Position numbers and translations under genes: made by a program. Below are positions 9,056 through 16,709 of a stretch of DNA of 64,000 bases, piece after piece. Position 1 is the stretch's first letter, and each line of letters opens with the position of its first letter. The notes beneath the pieces are model-generated. The model made no database searches. It saw only the letters and a list, made by a program, of their open reading frames with translations, and was not told the origin of the DNA. The DNA lies in contig CALJGL010000024.1 in NCBI GenBank assembly GCA_938075155.1, forward strand, positions 53,316-117,315, in the 5' to 3' direction. This DNA comes from UBA12191 sp009937185 (GTDB taxonomy: Bacteria > Planctomycetota > UBA8108 > UBA1146).

Positions 9056-9901
9056 CTATGGCAGAATTTCGGGGATAATGCGTTCCAAGCGTTGTTCGAC
9101 CGCGGGTAATGCGATCTCTTCAGTAAGGGCTCGTTGGCGCGCAGTGATCATGAGAGTGTTTTTGATCCGAACCGTACTACTCAATGTTTCATAGGATTGC
9201 TGAATACGGGTTTTATTGACGTCAGAGCCTGCGGTAATTGTGTTATCTCCGTGCAACCCAGCCGTTCCACTTCCTCCAGCTTTTCGTGAGTTATCTTTGA
9301 GCTCTTTGCTGACAGTTCCGCCAACAGTTTCATCTATTCTGGTTTCGATGATCATTGAAAATGCTTCGCTACGAGTCTTACGGTCCAGCATTTCACCGAG
9401 AACAGAGCCGACGATTGCTCCAGCAATGACACTATTTTCACGAGTAGAGTCACCTTTGCCACGAACTTGATTTTTAGCGATGGCTGCGCCTGCTACGGTT
9501 CCGAAGAGTTGTCCCATTTTACTGGAATCGTCGGGAAGGTTTTCATTACGTCCCCAAAACTTGACGACAGCAGTGAGATCGTAGAGGGCTTCTCCGGGGT
9601 CACGAGTGACTGTCCAGCCGTCTTCTTCAACGCGAGCTGCGAGAAGGGCTCTTAATTTGCGTGTATCCAGATCGATGCCGGATGGATTGCGGACTTGAAT
9701 ACTGATCACACGTTCGTCGCCACCGGGCCGATCCCCTACAAATTCGGGGACACCGTCGACCCATTCGGCTTTTACGACCAACTCCTTGTAGCGTTCACTT
9801 CCACCAGACGCACTGACACATCCTCCAACGAGGAAGAGCAGTACCAAGAGAAGCCCTGCTCCTCGAGTGGTGAATTTTCGGACATTTGAATTCTTCGTCA
9901 T
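9056..9901 (-). CDS. TraT-like outer-membrane lipoprotein
   Basis: A 281-residue lipoprotein with signal segment and lipobox LVGGC (Cys 28). It shows the TraT family pattern: a segment around SIQVRNPSGID and DGWTVTRDPGEALYDL, then a glycine-rich membrane-inserting region (GTVAGAAIAK; GAIVGSVLG), then MIIETRID, and a C-terminal ending resembling that of TraT. TraT proteins sit in the outer membrane; on F-like plasmids they mediate surface exclusion and serum resistance. No conjugation genes are nearby, so the role here is unknown. At 281 residues it is longer than plasmid TraT (about 245), mostly through inserts before and after the glycine-rich part. Confidence 0.75.
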   Translation of the reverse strand: MTKNSNVRKFTTRGAGLLLVLLFLVGGCVSASGGSERYKELVVKAEWVDGVPEFVGDRPGGDERVISIQVRNPSGIDLDTRKLRALLAARVEEDGWTVTRDPGEALYDLTAVVKFWGRNENLPDDSSKMGQLFGTVAGAAIAKNQVRGKGDSTRENSVIAGAIVGSVLGEMLDRKTRSEAFSMIIETRIDETVGGTVSKELKDNSRKAGGSGTAGLHGDNTITAGSDVNKTRIQQSYETLSSTVRIKNTLMITARQRALTEEIALPAVEQRLERIIPEILP

Positions 9902-10012
9902 CGTTCATTCTCTCTTTCGAAGGCGCCACGTCTGCCTTGGGTTGCTTGTAAGCCCCTGGCACAGGAATAACGTTATCACAGGAGGAATATTCACCTGATT
10001 TTGGGTAAATTA

Positions 10013-10045
10013 CAAAAAAAAAGGCCTGCCCGGTTGGGCAGGCCT
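10013..10045 (-). terminator. Intrinsic terminator of the cytochrome operon
   Basis: A 10-bp GC-rich stem (10022-10031 with 10036-10045) has a GGTT loop and is followed, on the minus strand, by an uninterrupted T run. It lies just downstream of the stop at 10075 and ends the sigma-factor/cytochrome operon. Confidence 0.9.
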
Positions 10046-10074
10046 CTTTGCGAGGTGTGAGTCTGAGTGAGGGA

Positions 10075-11628
10075 TCAGTTTCTTTTCAGCGGAGGACACG
10101 CCACTTTGCGACGTTCACGGCTAAAGACGAAGTCGATACGAGTCTGATTTTTATTGTGGCATGTCAGGCACGAAGTCTCCTTGACGGCACCCCATGGGTG
10201 ATTTACGGGGTCTTGAGGGTGCCCAGGATTCAGTCCATGACAGTTTTCACACTGCACATTCTTGTAGGGTTCCGCTTCTTCTGGAGCGATAAAGGCTTGT
10301 CCGTAACCCAGAACATGGCAGGCGATGCAGTCCTGACGCCACTGATCACCTGTTTCCACCAAACTTGCAAAAGCATCAGCGTGGGTTGTACCTTTCCAGA
10401 AATCGGTTTGCTCCACATGGCACATCGAGCAGGTGCTCGCCGTCAAATACTTGTCCTTGTGGGGGAGTTCTGGAAGAGCATCGATATTGACAAAGGCGGA
10501 TCCTTTTCTGAAGGCCTCCACCAAACCCATGATGTCTGGGTCTTCCAGTAAGTGCGGTTCCATAGAGGCTCTCTCGTACCAGTATGTAGAGCGTCCAGCA
10601 GGTGGAGCACTATCGAAAGACAGGGAGACCATCGGTCTGCCTCCGTCTATCCAGTCGATATCGAGAGTACCGAGCCGAGCACCTTGAGCATCTGTGCGTA
10701 CCATCAAGGTTTCACCCAGTTGTTCCATGCTGAGTTCTTCGTCAACCCAGACTTTGTGATTTCCGAGTTCGATCAAGGGATCAACGATGACGTCGATGCC
10801 TGGTACGGCAGCCGCAATCTCTCGATTGGTTTCTGCAGAATTGGCGGAGAGGAGAACCAGAATGTCACACTGAGATCGTAACTCGGGAACAAGGCTTTTT
10901 GCTTCATCGATCGCTTTTGTCAGCATGAGAGGGCGGTCAGGATTTGCTCGCTCAAGATAGTATTCCGGAATGGTATCGATCGTGAGTCCTAAAACACCCA
11001 CTTTGAGACCTTTGCATTCGACCACGGTAGTGGGGGCAAAGACTCTACTGTTATCATCTGTGTAACGCATATTTGCAGAGAGGAAGGGGAACTTTGCCAT
11101 CTTTTCACACTCTTGCAAAATTTCGAGGCCGAGTGTGATGTCGTGATGGCCGACCAGCATCGATTGGTAGCCCATACGATTGTAGGACTCGACAATTAAC
11201 TTGGCTTTTTCCTTCAACTGCTTCTTCTCAAAGTCTTTGGCCTTGCCATCGTCGGGGCCAAACAGAGTATTTCCTCCATCGAGTAGGCAAATATTATCAT
11301 GATGAAATTTTGCCTGTTTCAGGTAAGACGCCCTACGAGTGAGCGATCCTTGGCGTACTTTTTTACGTTTGCAGCCGCAGACATCGATGTAACCCACATT
11401 GTTTACCGAATAGACCAGAAACAGGTTCTGACTTTCGGCGGATGGCGTTGAAGCTGGGACTGCAGGAGCATCGTCGTCACCCATGAGGGGACGGCTTTTG
11501 ATTTCTGCTGAAGTCCCTAATTTTGCTTCAGCAGAGGGACTATCTTCAATGAGTGCGGGCAGTACCAAAGCTGTCAGAACGAAGATGGTCAACAACTTGG
11601 GTGCGGATCTCAGCATCGAGGTTTTCAT
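10075..11628 (-). CDS. Phosphoesterase-like/tetrahaem cytochrome c protein (Cys form)
   Basis: A 517-residue exported protein with two parts. The N-terminal half resembles a calcineurin/5'-nucleotidase-type metallophosphoesterase: VCGCKRK near residue 84, LLDGGNTLFG, LVGHHDITLG. The C-terminal part has four CxxCH haem-binding motifs (CSMCH, CIACH, CENCH, CLTCH, near residues 398-489), as in cytochrome c554-like proteins. It is probably periplasmic and redox-active; its substrate is unknown. It is the closest visible paralogue of the upstream gene, and Cys 86 (TGC at 11371-11373) aligns with that gene's in-frame TGA. A TTG at 11643 could add five residues; I prefer ATG 11628 before the signal peptide. 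Confidence 0.82.
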   Translation of the reverse strand: MKTSMLRSAPKLLTIFVLTALVLPALIEDSPSAEAKLGTSAEIKSRPLMGDDDAPAVPASTPSAESQNLFLVYSVNNVGYIDVCGCKRKKVRQGSLTRRASYLKQAKFHHDNICLLDGGNTLFGPDDGKAKDFEKKQLKEKAKLIVESYNRMGYQSMLVGHHDITLGLEILQECEKMAKFPFLSANMRYTDDNSRVFAPTTVVECKGLKVGVLGLTIDTIPEYYLERANPDRPLMLTKAIDEAKSLVPELRSQCDILVLLSANSAETNREIAAAVPGIDVIVDPLIELGNHKVWVDEELSMEQLGETLMVRTDAQGARLGTLDIDWIDGGRPMVSLSFDSAPPAGRSTYWYERASMEPHLLEDPDIMGLVEAFRKGSAFVNIDALPELPHKDKYLTASTCSMCHVEQTDFWKGTTHADAFASLVETGDQWRQDCIACHVLGYGQAFIAPEEAEPYKNVQCENCHGLNPGHPQDPVNHPWGAVKETSCLTCHNKNQTRIDFVFSRERRKVACPPLKRN

Positions 11629-11653
11629 CGTTTCAATTTCCAATCTCGAGTCT

Positions 11654-13126
11654 TTAATTTCTTTTCATGGGCGGGCAGGAAACCTTTGGTAAGGCTTCTG
11701 CTGGATCAAAAGCGACCCTTGTCTCATTCGGATTATGGCAAGCCCAGCATTTGTTCACGTCCAGCTTTGGCCACGGAAAGGCCTTGGGCTGAATGGGATG
11801 ACGGGGATTGTTTCCATGGCAACTTTCACACTGAACGTCTTTCCAGCGACCCGGTTCATGGGCATCGACAAAGGTTTCTCCATAACCGGTGACATGACAG
11901 GGCATGCAGTCGTAGCGAAATTCGTCGCCCGTATCGACGAGTGTCTGATACGCATCTGCGTGTCCCGTGTTCTTCCAAAAGTCTGCCTGTTGAGGGTGAC
12001 ACCCTGAGCAAGTCGTTGCTCCCAGAAAGTTCGTAACAGGTTTGAATGAAAGGTCGATGTCTCCAGGGTCTTTAAAGCGAGTAGACCTCACGAAACCCTG
12101 AACAATTTTTTCCATGCCAGGATGTCGACCAATGTGAGGAGCAAGTGCAGCGATCGAGAGATCTGCAATATTGCTTCCTGGTGGAGCTTCTTCATTCCAG
12201 ATATCAAACCAAGGTTGGCGATCAGTTCTGAGCCATAGGTCAGCACGTGCCATCTCTGAACCTTGACCACTGGGCTTAAGCATGACGCAACCCTCATTGA
12301 CGGTCGCTTTAATGTCGTCATTTACCCAGGTCGTTTCCGTTCGTGACATAGAATTGGGTTCTACTATCACGTCTATTTCAGGAACCTCGGCCGCGAGTCT
12401 GTCGACATCTGTTCTGTCGATATGTCCTAAGACGATACAGAGATCGTACTTTTCTGTTTGTCGGGCAATCTCTGATTTGATGGCTTCGACAGGGTCGGTA
12501 AAGGATGCTTTTGGGCAGTATTTGCCAATGAATCGGTCATTGGGAATTTGGATCGCGCCCACCATTAAGACCTTACGTCCCTGGCTTTCCAGAAGAGTGC
12601 TACCGGAAAAAGGCTTTGTTCCATCTTCTAGTGAAAGATTGGCACAGAGGAGAGGGAACTTCATTTTTCCATTGAGTTCGATCAAGCGATCGAGACCCAG
12701 AGCCATGTCATGCTCTCCTAGACAAGCGGCTGCTGTACCAAATCGATTGTACGCATCGATCAATAACTGTGCCTTTTCATCCATCTGCTTTTGGACCAGC
12801 GGATTCGAATGCAACTTGTTCAGATGGAAGAGCCAATCTCCGCCATCTACGATGAAGGGCTGAATGCCTTCAGATTTCAGTGAGTTCAAGTAGGTCAGGC
12901 GTCTCGACAAACTGCCGAGCTTGATTTTTCGCTTTGGTCAGCCACACGGTTCGACATAACCATAGTTGTGAACTGTTGCCAAAAGAACGAAAGGTTTCTC
13001 TTCTTTTTCATCCGCCTCAACAACCCGAGAAGAAGCCGGATCATCTGTTCGATTTTCCACAGGCATCGCCTGAAGCCACCATAGTGGCAACACGATCATG
13101 ATCAGAAAACTGAGTTTCGGCATCAT
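11654..13126 (-). CDS. Candidate selenoprotein: phosphoesterase-like/tetrahaem cytochrome c
   Basis: Read through one in-frame TGA (12938-12940), this gives 490 residues with the same layout as the next gene: signal peptide, N-terminal metallophosphoesterase-like domain (VDGGDWLFH, CLGEHDMALG), then four CxxCH motifs (CSGCH, CMPCH, CESCH, CWACH). The TGA is codon 63, within YVEPCG-U-PKRKIKLGSLSRR. It lines up without gaps with YIDVCG-C-KRKKVRQGSLTRR of the neighbouring paralogue. A SECIS-like hairpin follows. Conventional calling would split it into a 62-residue ORF (12938-13126) and a 418-residue ORF starting at a TTG (12910) with no clear ribosome-binding site. The ATG at 13126 has AAGAAGGA upstream. 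A nonsense mutation or sequencing error is the alternative. Confidence 0.72.
12903..12919 (-). promoter_or_regulatory. Candidate bacterial SECIS hairpin
   Basis: On the minus strand, 18 bases after the TGA, CUCGGC (12919-12914) pairs with GUCGAG (12908-12903) around the loop AGUUU. This gives a 6-bp stem including one G-U pair. The apical loop starts 24 bases after the TGA and has G as its second base. That fits the published general pattern for bacterial SECIS elements (short upper stem, small loop with an early G, loop 16-37 bases from the UGA). The element is small and could arise by chance. Confidence 0.5.
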
Positions 13127-13148
13127 TCGATGGAGTCCTTCTTAAATC

Positions 13149-13826
13149 TCAGGGACAAAGTTCGTAACAGGGGAGAGCGTTTTGATTCCCTTGATTGTAG
13201 AGAATGGTGGAGTCGAGTCCTGCACCTTCAGTGAGGTGGGCCAGAGCAAGAACAGAATCATCGATGGTGATGACTCCATCGTCATCGAAATCACCTGCTG
13301 CGAGGCAACGGGGAGCGGGACCATCTTCCTGGAGGAAATCGATCAAACCCTGAAGATCACCCCAGTCCAAGTGTCCACTGGCATCGATGTCCCCTCGTAT
13401 GAGGGTCATGGCCATCATTGCGGGTTTCGGGTCGGAGGGTGTCGTAGAGTTCTCCAAACCTGAAAACAGAAGTGCCGCCAACATGAATGAGGCGGCGATA
13501 CTCCACCAACGGCCAGAACTTGTACTTGTTGGGGTTTCAAATGGAGATGGATCGCTGGCTGGGTTGGGGTTTTGGGGAGGCAGTTGGTCACCGAGGGCCA
13601 TGACCAATCGTTGTGCGTCAGAGGATTGAACCCCGTTGACAGCAGATATGGTTTGAAGCCAGTCTTGAGCGAGTCGATTGTGCTCAAGGCGGCATCGACT
13701 GCACAACTCCAAATGCTGGGCGACACGTGATTCTTCCACGGGGCCACATTCTCCGTCGAGGAAGCGTGGCAAAGCTTCAACGATGGTGGGGCAACTTTGT
13801 AGTGAAAAGAGTGAATCTGCGCTCAT
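13149..13826 (-). CDS. Zinc-finger anti-sigma factor with dockerin-like tail
   Basis: A 225-residue membrane protein. The N-terminal cytoplasmic part has an HxxxCxxC zinc-finger anti-sigma motif (His 38, Cys 42, Cys 45). One transmembrane helix follows at about 107-123 (WWSIAASFMLAALLFSG). The periplasmic part carries two dockerin-like Ca-binding loops (RGDIDASGHLDWGDL near 144-158 and GDFDDDGVITIDD near 178-190). It overlaps the ECF sigma gene by ATGA, so it is almost certainly the cognate anti-sigma factor. The dockerin-like tail on an anti-sigma factor is unusual and could sense Ca or bind a partner (inference). It ends 22 bases before the candidate selenoprotein gene. Confidence 0.82.
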   Translation of the reverse strand: MSADSLFSLQSCPTIVEALPRFLDGECGPVEESRVAQHLELCSRCRLEHNRLAQDWLQTISAVNGVQSSDAQRLVMALGDQLPPQNPNPASDPSPFETPTSTSSGRWWSIAASFMLAALLFSGLENSTTPSDPKPAMMAMTLIRGDIDASGHLDWGDLQGLIDFLQEDGPAPRCLAAGDFDDDGVITIDDSVLALAHLTEGAGLDSTILYNQGNQNALPCYELCP

Positions 13827-14443
13827 CCTCGTCCTCCATTCGATCGGTCTGAACTCGATGTCTTTTTGGCATCAAGTCTGGATTTCAGAGCCTTTCGGGC
13901 TCGTCGCATCAGGTAGTCGACCTGATGAAAGGAGAGGGAGAGTCTTTCGCCAATGGTCTCGTAATCGTGACCATCAACATATTTCCAGGTGAGGGCCAAC
14001 CGCATTTCGTCGGGGAGACTTTCGAGCCATTCTCGTGACTCAGATTCTCCAGCCTCGGTGAAGTCATCCGCCTCAGATCTTGTTTGAGCCCTGAGTAACA
14101 ACTCGTGACGGGCTTCCTCAAGAACAACAGTTTTTCGTTGGCGGCGTTCGATCCAGCGATGGGCACGGTTACGTACCAGCCGGGTAAGCCAGCCAAAGAA
14201 CGCCTGCGGTTCTCTGATCTTGGGTAAGGACTTCCACAGATGAAGCATCGCTTCTTGTGCGAGATCTTCGGCATCTTCTCGACCGACTTTTCTTCGAGCC
14301 ATTCCTAGGACTAGTGGAGCAATTCGTTCTGCCAATTCGGTAAACGCTGATACATCACCTGCCATCGCCTGGCGGACGAGAGCGATTTCTTCGCTCTCAC
14401 CGGCAGTGGCATCTCGATCAGGTTTATTCTCGGCAGAACACAT
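13823..14443 (-). CDS. ECF-type RNA polymerase sigma factor
   Basis: A sigma-70 family factor of the extracytoplasmic-function type, with 206 residues from ATG 14443. Region 2 is visible as EDAEDLAQEAMLHLWKSLPK and AFFGWLTRLVRNRAHRWIERR. Region 4 is seen as LPDEMRLALTWKYVDGHDYETIGERL followed by the recognition helix. I prefer ATG 14443, which has GGAG five to eight bases upstream, over GTG 14476, whose GGAGG is immediately adjacent. It probably directs transcription of its own operon and is held at the membrane by the overlapping anti-sigma factor. Confidence 0.88.
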   Translation of the reverse strand: MCSAENKPDRDATAGESEEIALVRQAMAGDVSAFTELAERIAPLVLGMARRKVGREDAEDLAQEAMLHLWKSLPKIREPQAFFGWLTRLVRNRAHRWIERRQRKTVVLEEARHELLLRAQTRSEADDFTEAGESESREWLESLPDEMRLALTWKYVDGHDYETIGERLSLSFHQVDYLMRRARKALKSRLDAKKTSSSDRSNGGRG

Positions 14444-14698
14444 GGCTTCTCCAACACGTCCAATGGAGGCATGCACCCTCCATCAGCTCGGGACTCTCGG
14501 TCAAGATCGGGCCAGAAGACCCTCGTGAGGAGTATAACACGCTGACCGGATTCGACCGGTTTGCTCCTCTTCTCTGTGACCACACCTGTGGACGTCAATG
14601 GCCTCTCAGGCCCGGATGAGGGTGCTGGGAGGGGTTTCTCGGAGACTCTCCATCTCCACCCCATCAGTACCGTTCCGAGATCAGAGTTCGGAAGGATA

Positions 14699-15736
14699 TC
14701 AGGAACTAAATTCAGCGCTAAATATCTCCAGAGCTCGTTCAATAGCAGAATCGTCAATTTGACGATGAACGACGGCTCTGAGGCCTCTTTCGCCGATATC
14801 GAAGAGTTTGACTCCTTTTTCTGCCAGGGAGGACGCATGGTTTTGATAGTCTTCCGGGCTGGCTCCTTCCCGACACATGAACAGAATGTTCGATTGGATC
14901 GGAGCAGGATTCACTGTAATTCCCGGAAGTGCCGCGAGTCCCTCGGCAAGTCTCTGGCATCGTTGGTGGTCTTCTGCGAGGCGTGCGGTGCCTTCCTTCA
15001 GAGCGAGCAGCCCTGCCGCGGCGAGAACTCCAGCCTGTCTCATTCCTCCGCCCAGCAATTTCCTTAATCGACGAGCCTCTGCGATCGTATTTTTGTCGGC
15101 ACACAGCATCGACCCGACGGGGCAGGACAATCCTTTGGAAAGACAAAAGGAAACAGAATCGAAATCTTTCACGATTTCTTTGACAGGTGTATTGAGAGCG
15201 ACTTCGGCATGAAAAAGCCGGGCCCCATCCAGATGGAGTTTGAGGTTGTATTTTCGGGTTGCTTCTACGATGGGAGCGACTTGCGTTGGAGTCAGGACCA
15301 GTCCACCACACATATTGTGGGTGTTTTCCAAACATACCAAAGAGGTCACCGGTTGATGCGGATCATCTGGCCTGATGCGTGCATGAATATCAGCGACATC
15401 GATGCACCCGTTCACTGAGGTGAGCGGTCTGGGGTGAACACCCCAGAGACGCGCAGAACCACCCGCTTCGTAAAGATAGATATGACTATCTTCCAGAAGA
15501 AGCATCTCATCGCCAGGTCGGGTTTGCGCGCCGATAGCGATGCTGTTTGCCATCGTCCCTGAGGGGACAAAAATGGCGTCTTCTTTACCGAGACGAAGAG
15601 CACTTTCCTTCTCCAGTTGATTGACGGTGGGGTCTTCACCCATGACGTCATCTCCGAGCGGGGCGGATCTCATGGCATCGAGCATGGCTTCCGTGGGGTG
15701 TGTTACCGTGTCTGAACGTAGGTCTATCGAATCCAT
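14699..15736 (-). CDS. ltaE: Low-specificity L-threonine aldolase
   Basis: A 345-residue PLP enzyme cleaving L-threonine or allo-threonine to glycine and acetaldehyde. It starts with the hallmark IDLRSDTVTHPTEAM and shows GDDVMGEDPTVNQLE. The PLP region is intact, with LHLDGARLFHA and SFCLSKGLSCPVGS (Schiff-base Lys near residue 200). The length is normal. The ATG has GGAG four bases upstream. It is transcribed alone, with about 255 bases to the sigma gene and a divergent BFD-like gene on the other side. Confidence 0.93.
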   Translation of the reverse strand: MDSIDLRSDTVTHPTEAMLDAMRSAPLGDDVMGEDPTVNQLEKESALRLGKEDAIFVPSGTMANSIAIGAQTRPGDEMLLLEDSHIYLYEAGGSARLWGVHPRPLTSVNGCIDVADIHARIRPDDPHQPVTSLVCLENTHNMCGGLVLTPTQVAPIVEATRKYNLKLHLDGARLFHAEVALNTPVKEIVKDFDSVSFCLSKGLSCPVGSMLCADKNTIAEARRLRKLLGGGMRQAGVLAAAGLLALKEGTARLAEDHQRCQRLAEGLAALPGITVNPAPIQSNILFMCREGASPEDYQNHASSLAEKGVKLFDIGERGLRAVVHRQIDDSAIERALEIFSAEFSS

Positions 15737-15863
15737 AGGTCTCCAATTCGAGGGCGGTTTCCCTGTGCACCTCGTCCGTGCATGATACCGGGGATGCGGA
15801 TATCATCCGCCTTTCCGCAGAAAATTCCAGCAAGACGACTCTGGTTATGAAAGAGAGCTATCT

Positions 15864-16151
15864 GTGAAACTCGACGATAAGGTCTGCTACTGCTTTCATG
15901 TTTCCATGAGAAAACTGGTCAATTTCACACGCCAAACTAAACCCGTGAAACCGTCGCAGTTATCCCAATGCTTCGGTGCCGGAACAGGGTGTGGTTGGTG
16001 TGTCCCGTTTCTTGAAAGAATCCACGAAAACATTACGGGTGAAAACGGGGATGTGGAGAGCACATTTGGAATGAGTGCGGGTGAGTATTCTCGTCGTCGT
16101 AGTGCCTACAGAGGCGAGGATACGAAGAGTGATTCCAAGGCGGATGAATAA
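15864..16151 (+). CDS. BFD-like [2Fe-2S]-binding protein
   Basis: A 95-residue protein with a bacterioferritin-associated-ferredoxin-like [2Fe-2S] domain. The ligands are Cys 8 and Cys 10 (VCYCFHVS) and Cys 43 and Cys 46 (GTGCGWC). Such proteins serve as electron donors or iron-sulfur carriers, for example in iron release from bacterioferritin. The start is GTG and the C-terminal 30 residues are charged and probably disordered. It is a single gene, divergent from ltaE; I see no bacterioferritin gene nearby. Confidence 0.78.
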   Translation: MKLDDKVCYCFHVSMRKLVNFTRQTKPVKPSQLSQCFGAGTGCGWCVPFLERIHENITGENGDVESTFGMSAGEYSRRRSAYRGEDTKSDSKADE

Positions 16152-16252
16152 ATCGTACTGAAATGCATGTCTAATGCCATCGATGGGAATGTGTTCACGA
16201 GTCGAAGTTTATGTGACAAGCCCGCATGGAGAAAAATACGAACTCATATCCA

Positions 16253-16516
16253 TCATTCAGCGGGGTCGGGGATCTGTTTAAGTTTTCGATTGATGGCATC
16301 AATCTGGATCCGCAATTCGACAATGCGACGAGGATAACGACTCAGGGTCGTGGTTCGGTCACTCTCGGATGAGCCTAGTTCGACGTTTAACTTCTTTTCG
16401 AGAAGTTCAAGTTCGGTCTCCAAGGCTTCTCGCTCGGTCGTTAATTCTTTGCGTACCCGTTCATTCTTACGACGCTCTTCTTCCCGCTTCTTCTTACCAA
16501 AGAAACCGAAGATCAT
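16253..16516 (-). CDS. Small coiled-coil protein
   Basis: An 87-residue basic protein of unknown function. A short hydrophobic start (MIFGFFGKKKREEERRKNE) leads into a heptad-patterned coiled coil (around EREALETELELLEKKLN, then IVELRIQIDAINRKLKQI). The start is well supported by GGAG six bases before the ATG. It could be a membrane-anchored or dimeric structural protein; nothing identifies a function. Confidence 0.6.
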   Translation of the reverse strand: MIFGFFGKKKREEERRKNERVRKELTTEREALETELELLEKKLNVELGSSESDRTTTLSRYPRRIVELRIQIDAINRKLKQIPDPAE

Positions 16517-16709
16517 AGCGACTCCTATCCTCGAAGGATTTTAGGCTCGATCTCGAACTCCTGAAACGGCAGGGGACTTCGAGATCAAAATTCATCTGTG
16601 AATCAAAATAACCATCTTGGGGAGAACAGTAAACAACCGATTGATTCCAACGGTCGGTGAACTGACGGAAAAGACTACAGGATTGCGGAAATGACCACTC
16701 CTGAGTCGA

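Noticed and set aside
11654..12910. The 418-residue ORF as a separate complete gene starting at TTG 12910
   Set aside because: It would have no signal peptide although it carries four haem sites that must be matured outside the cytoplasm, and the upstream frame supplies exactly the missing signal peptide and conserved motif across the TGA.
14699..15335. Long open frames on the opposite strand and other frames of ltaE, the giant gene and glyA
   Set aside because: They lack recognisable domains and lie inside well-supported genes; they are by-products of the real coding frame.
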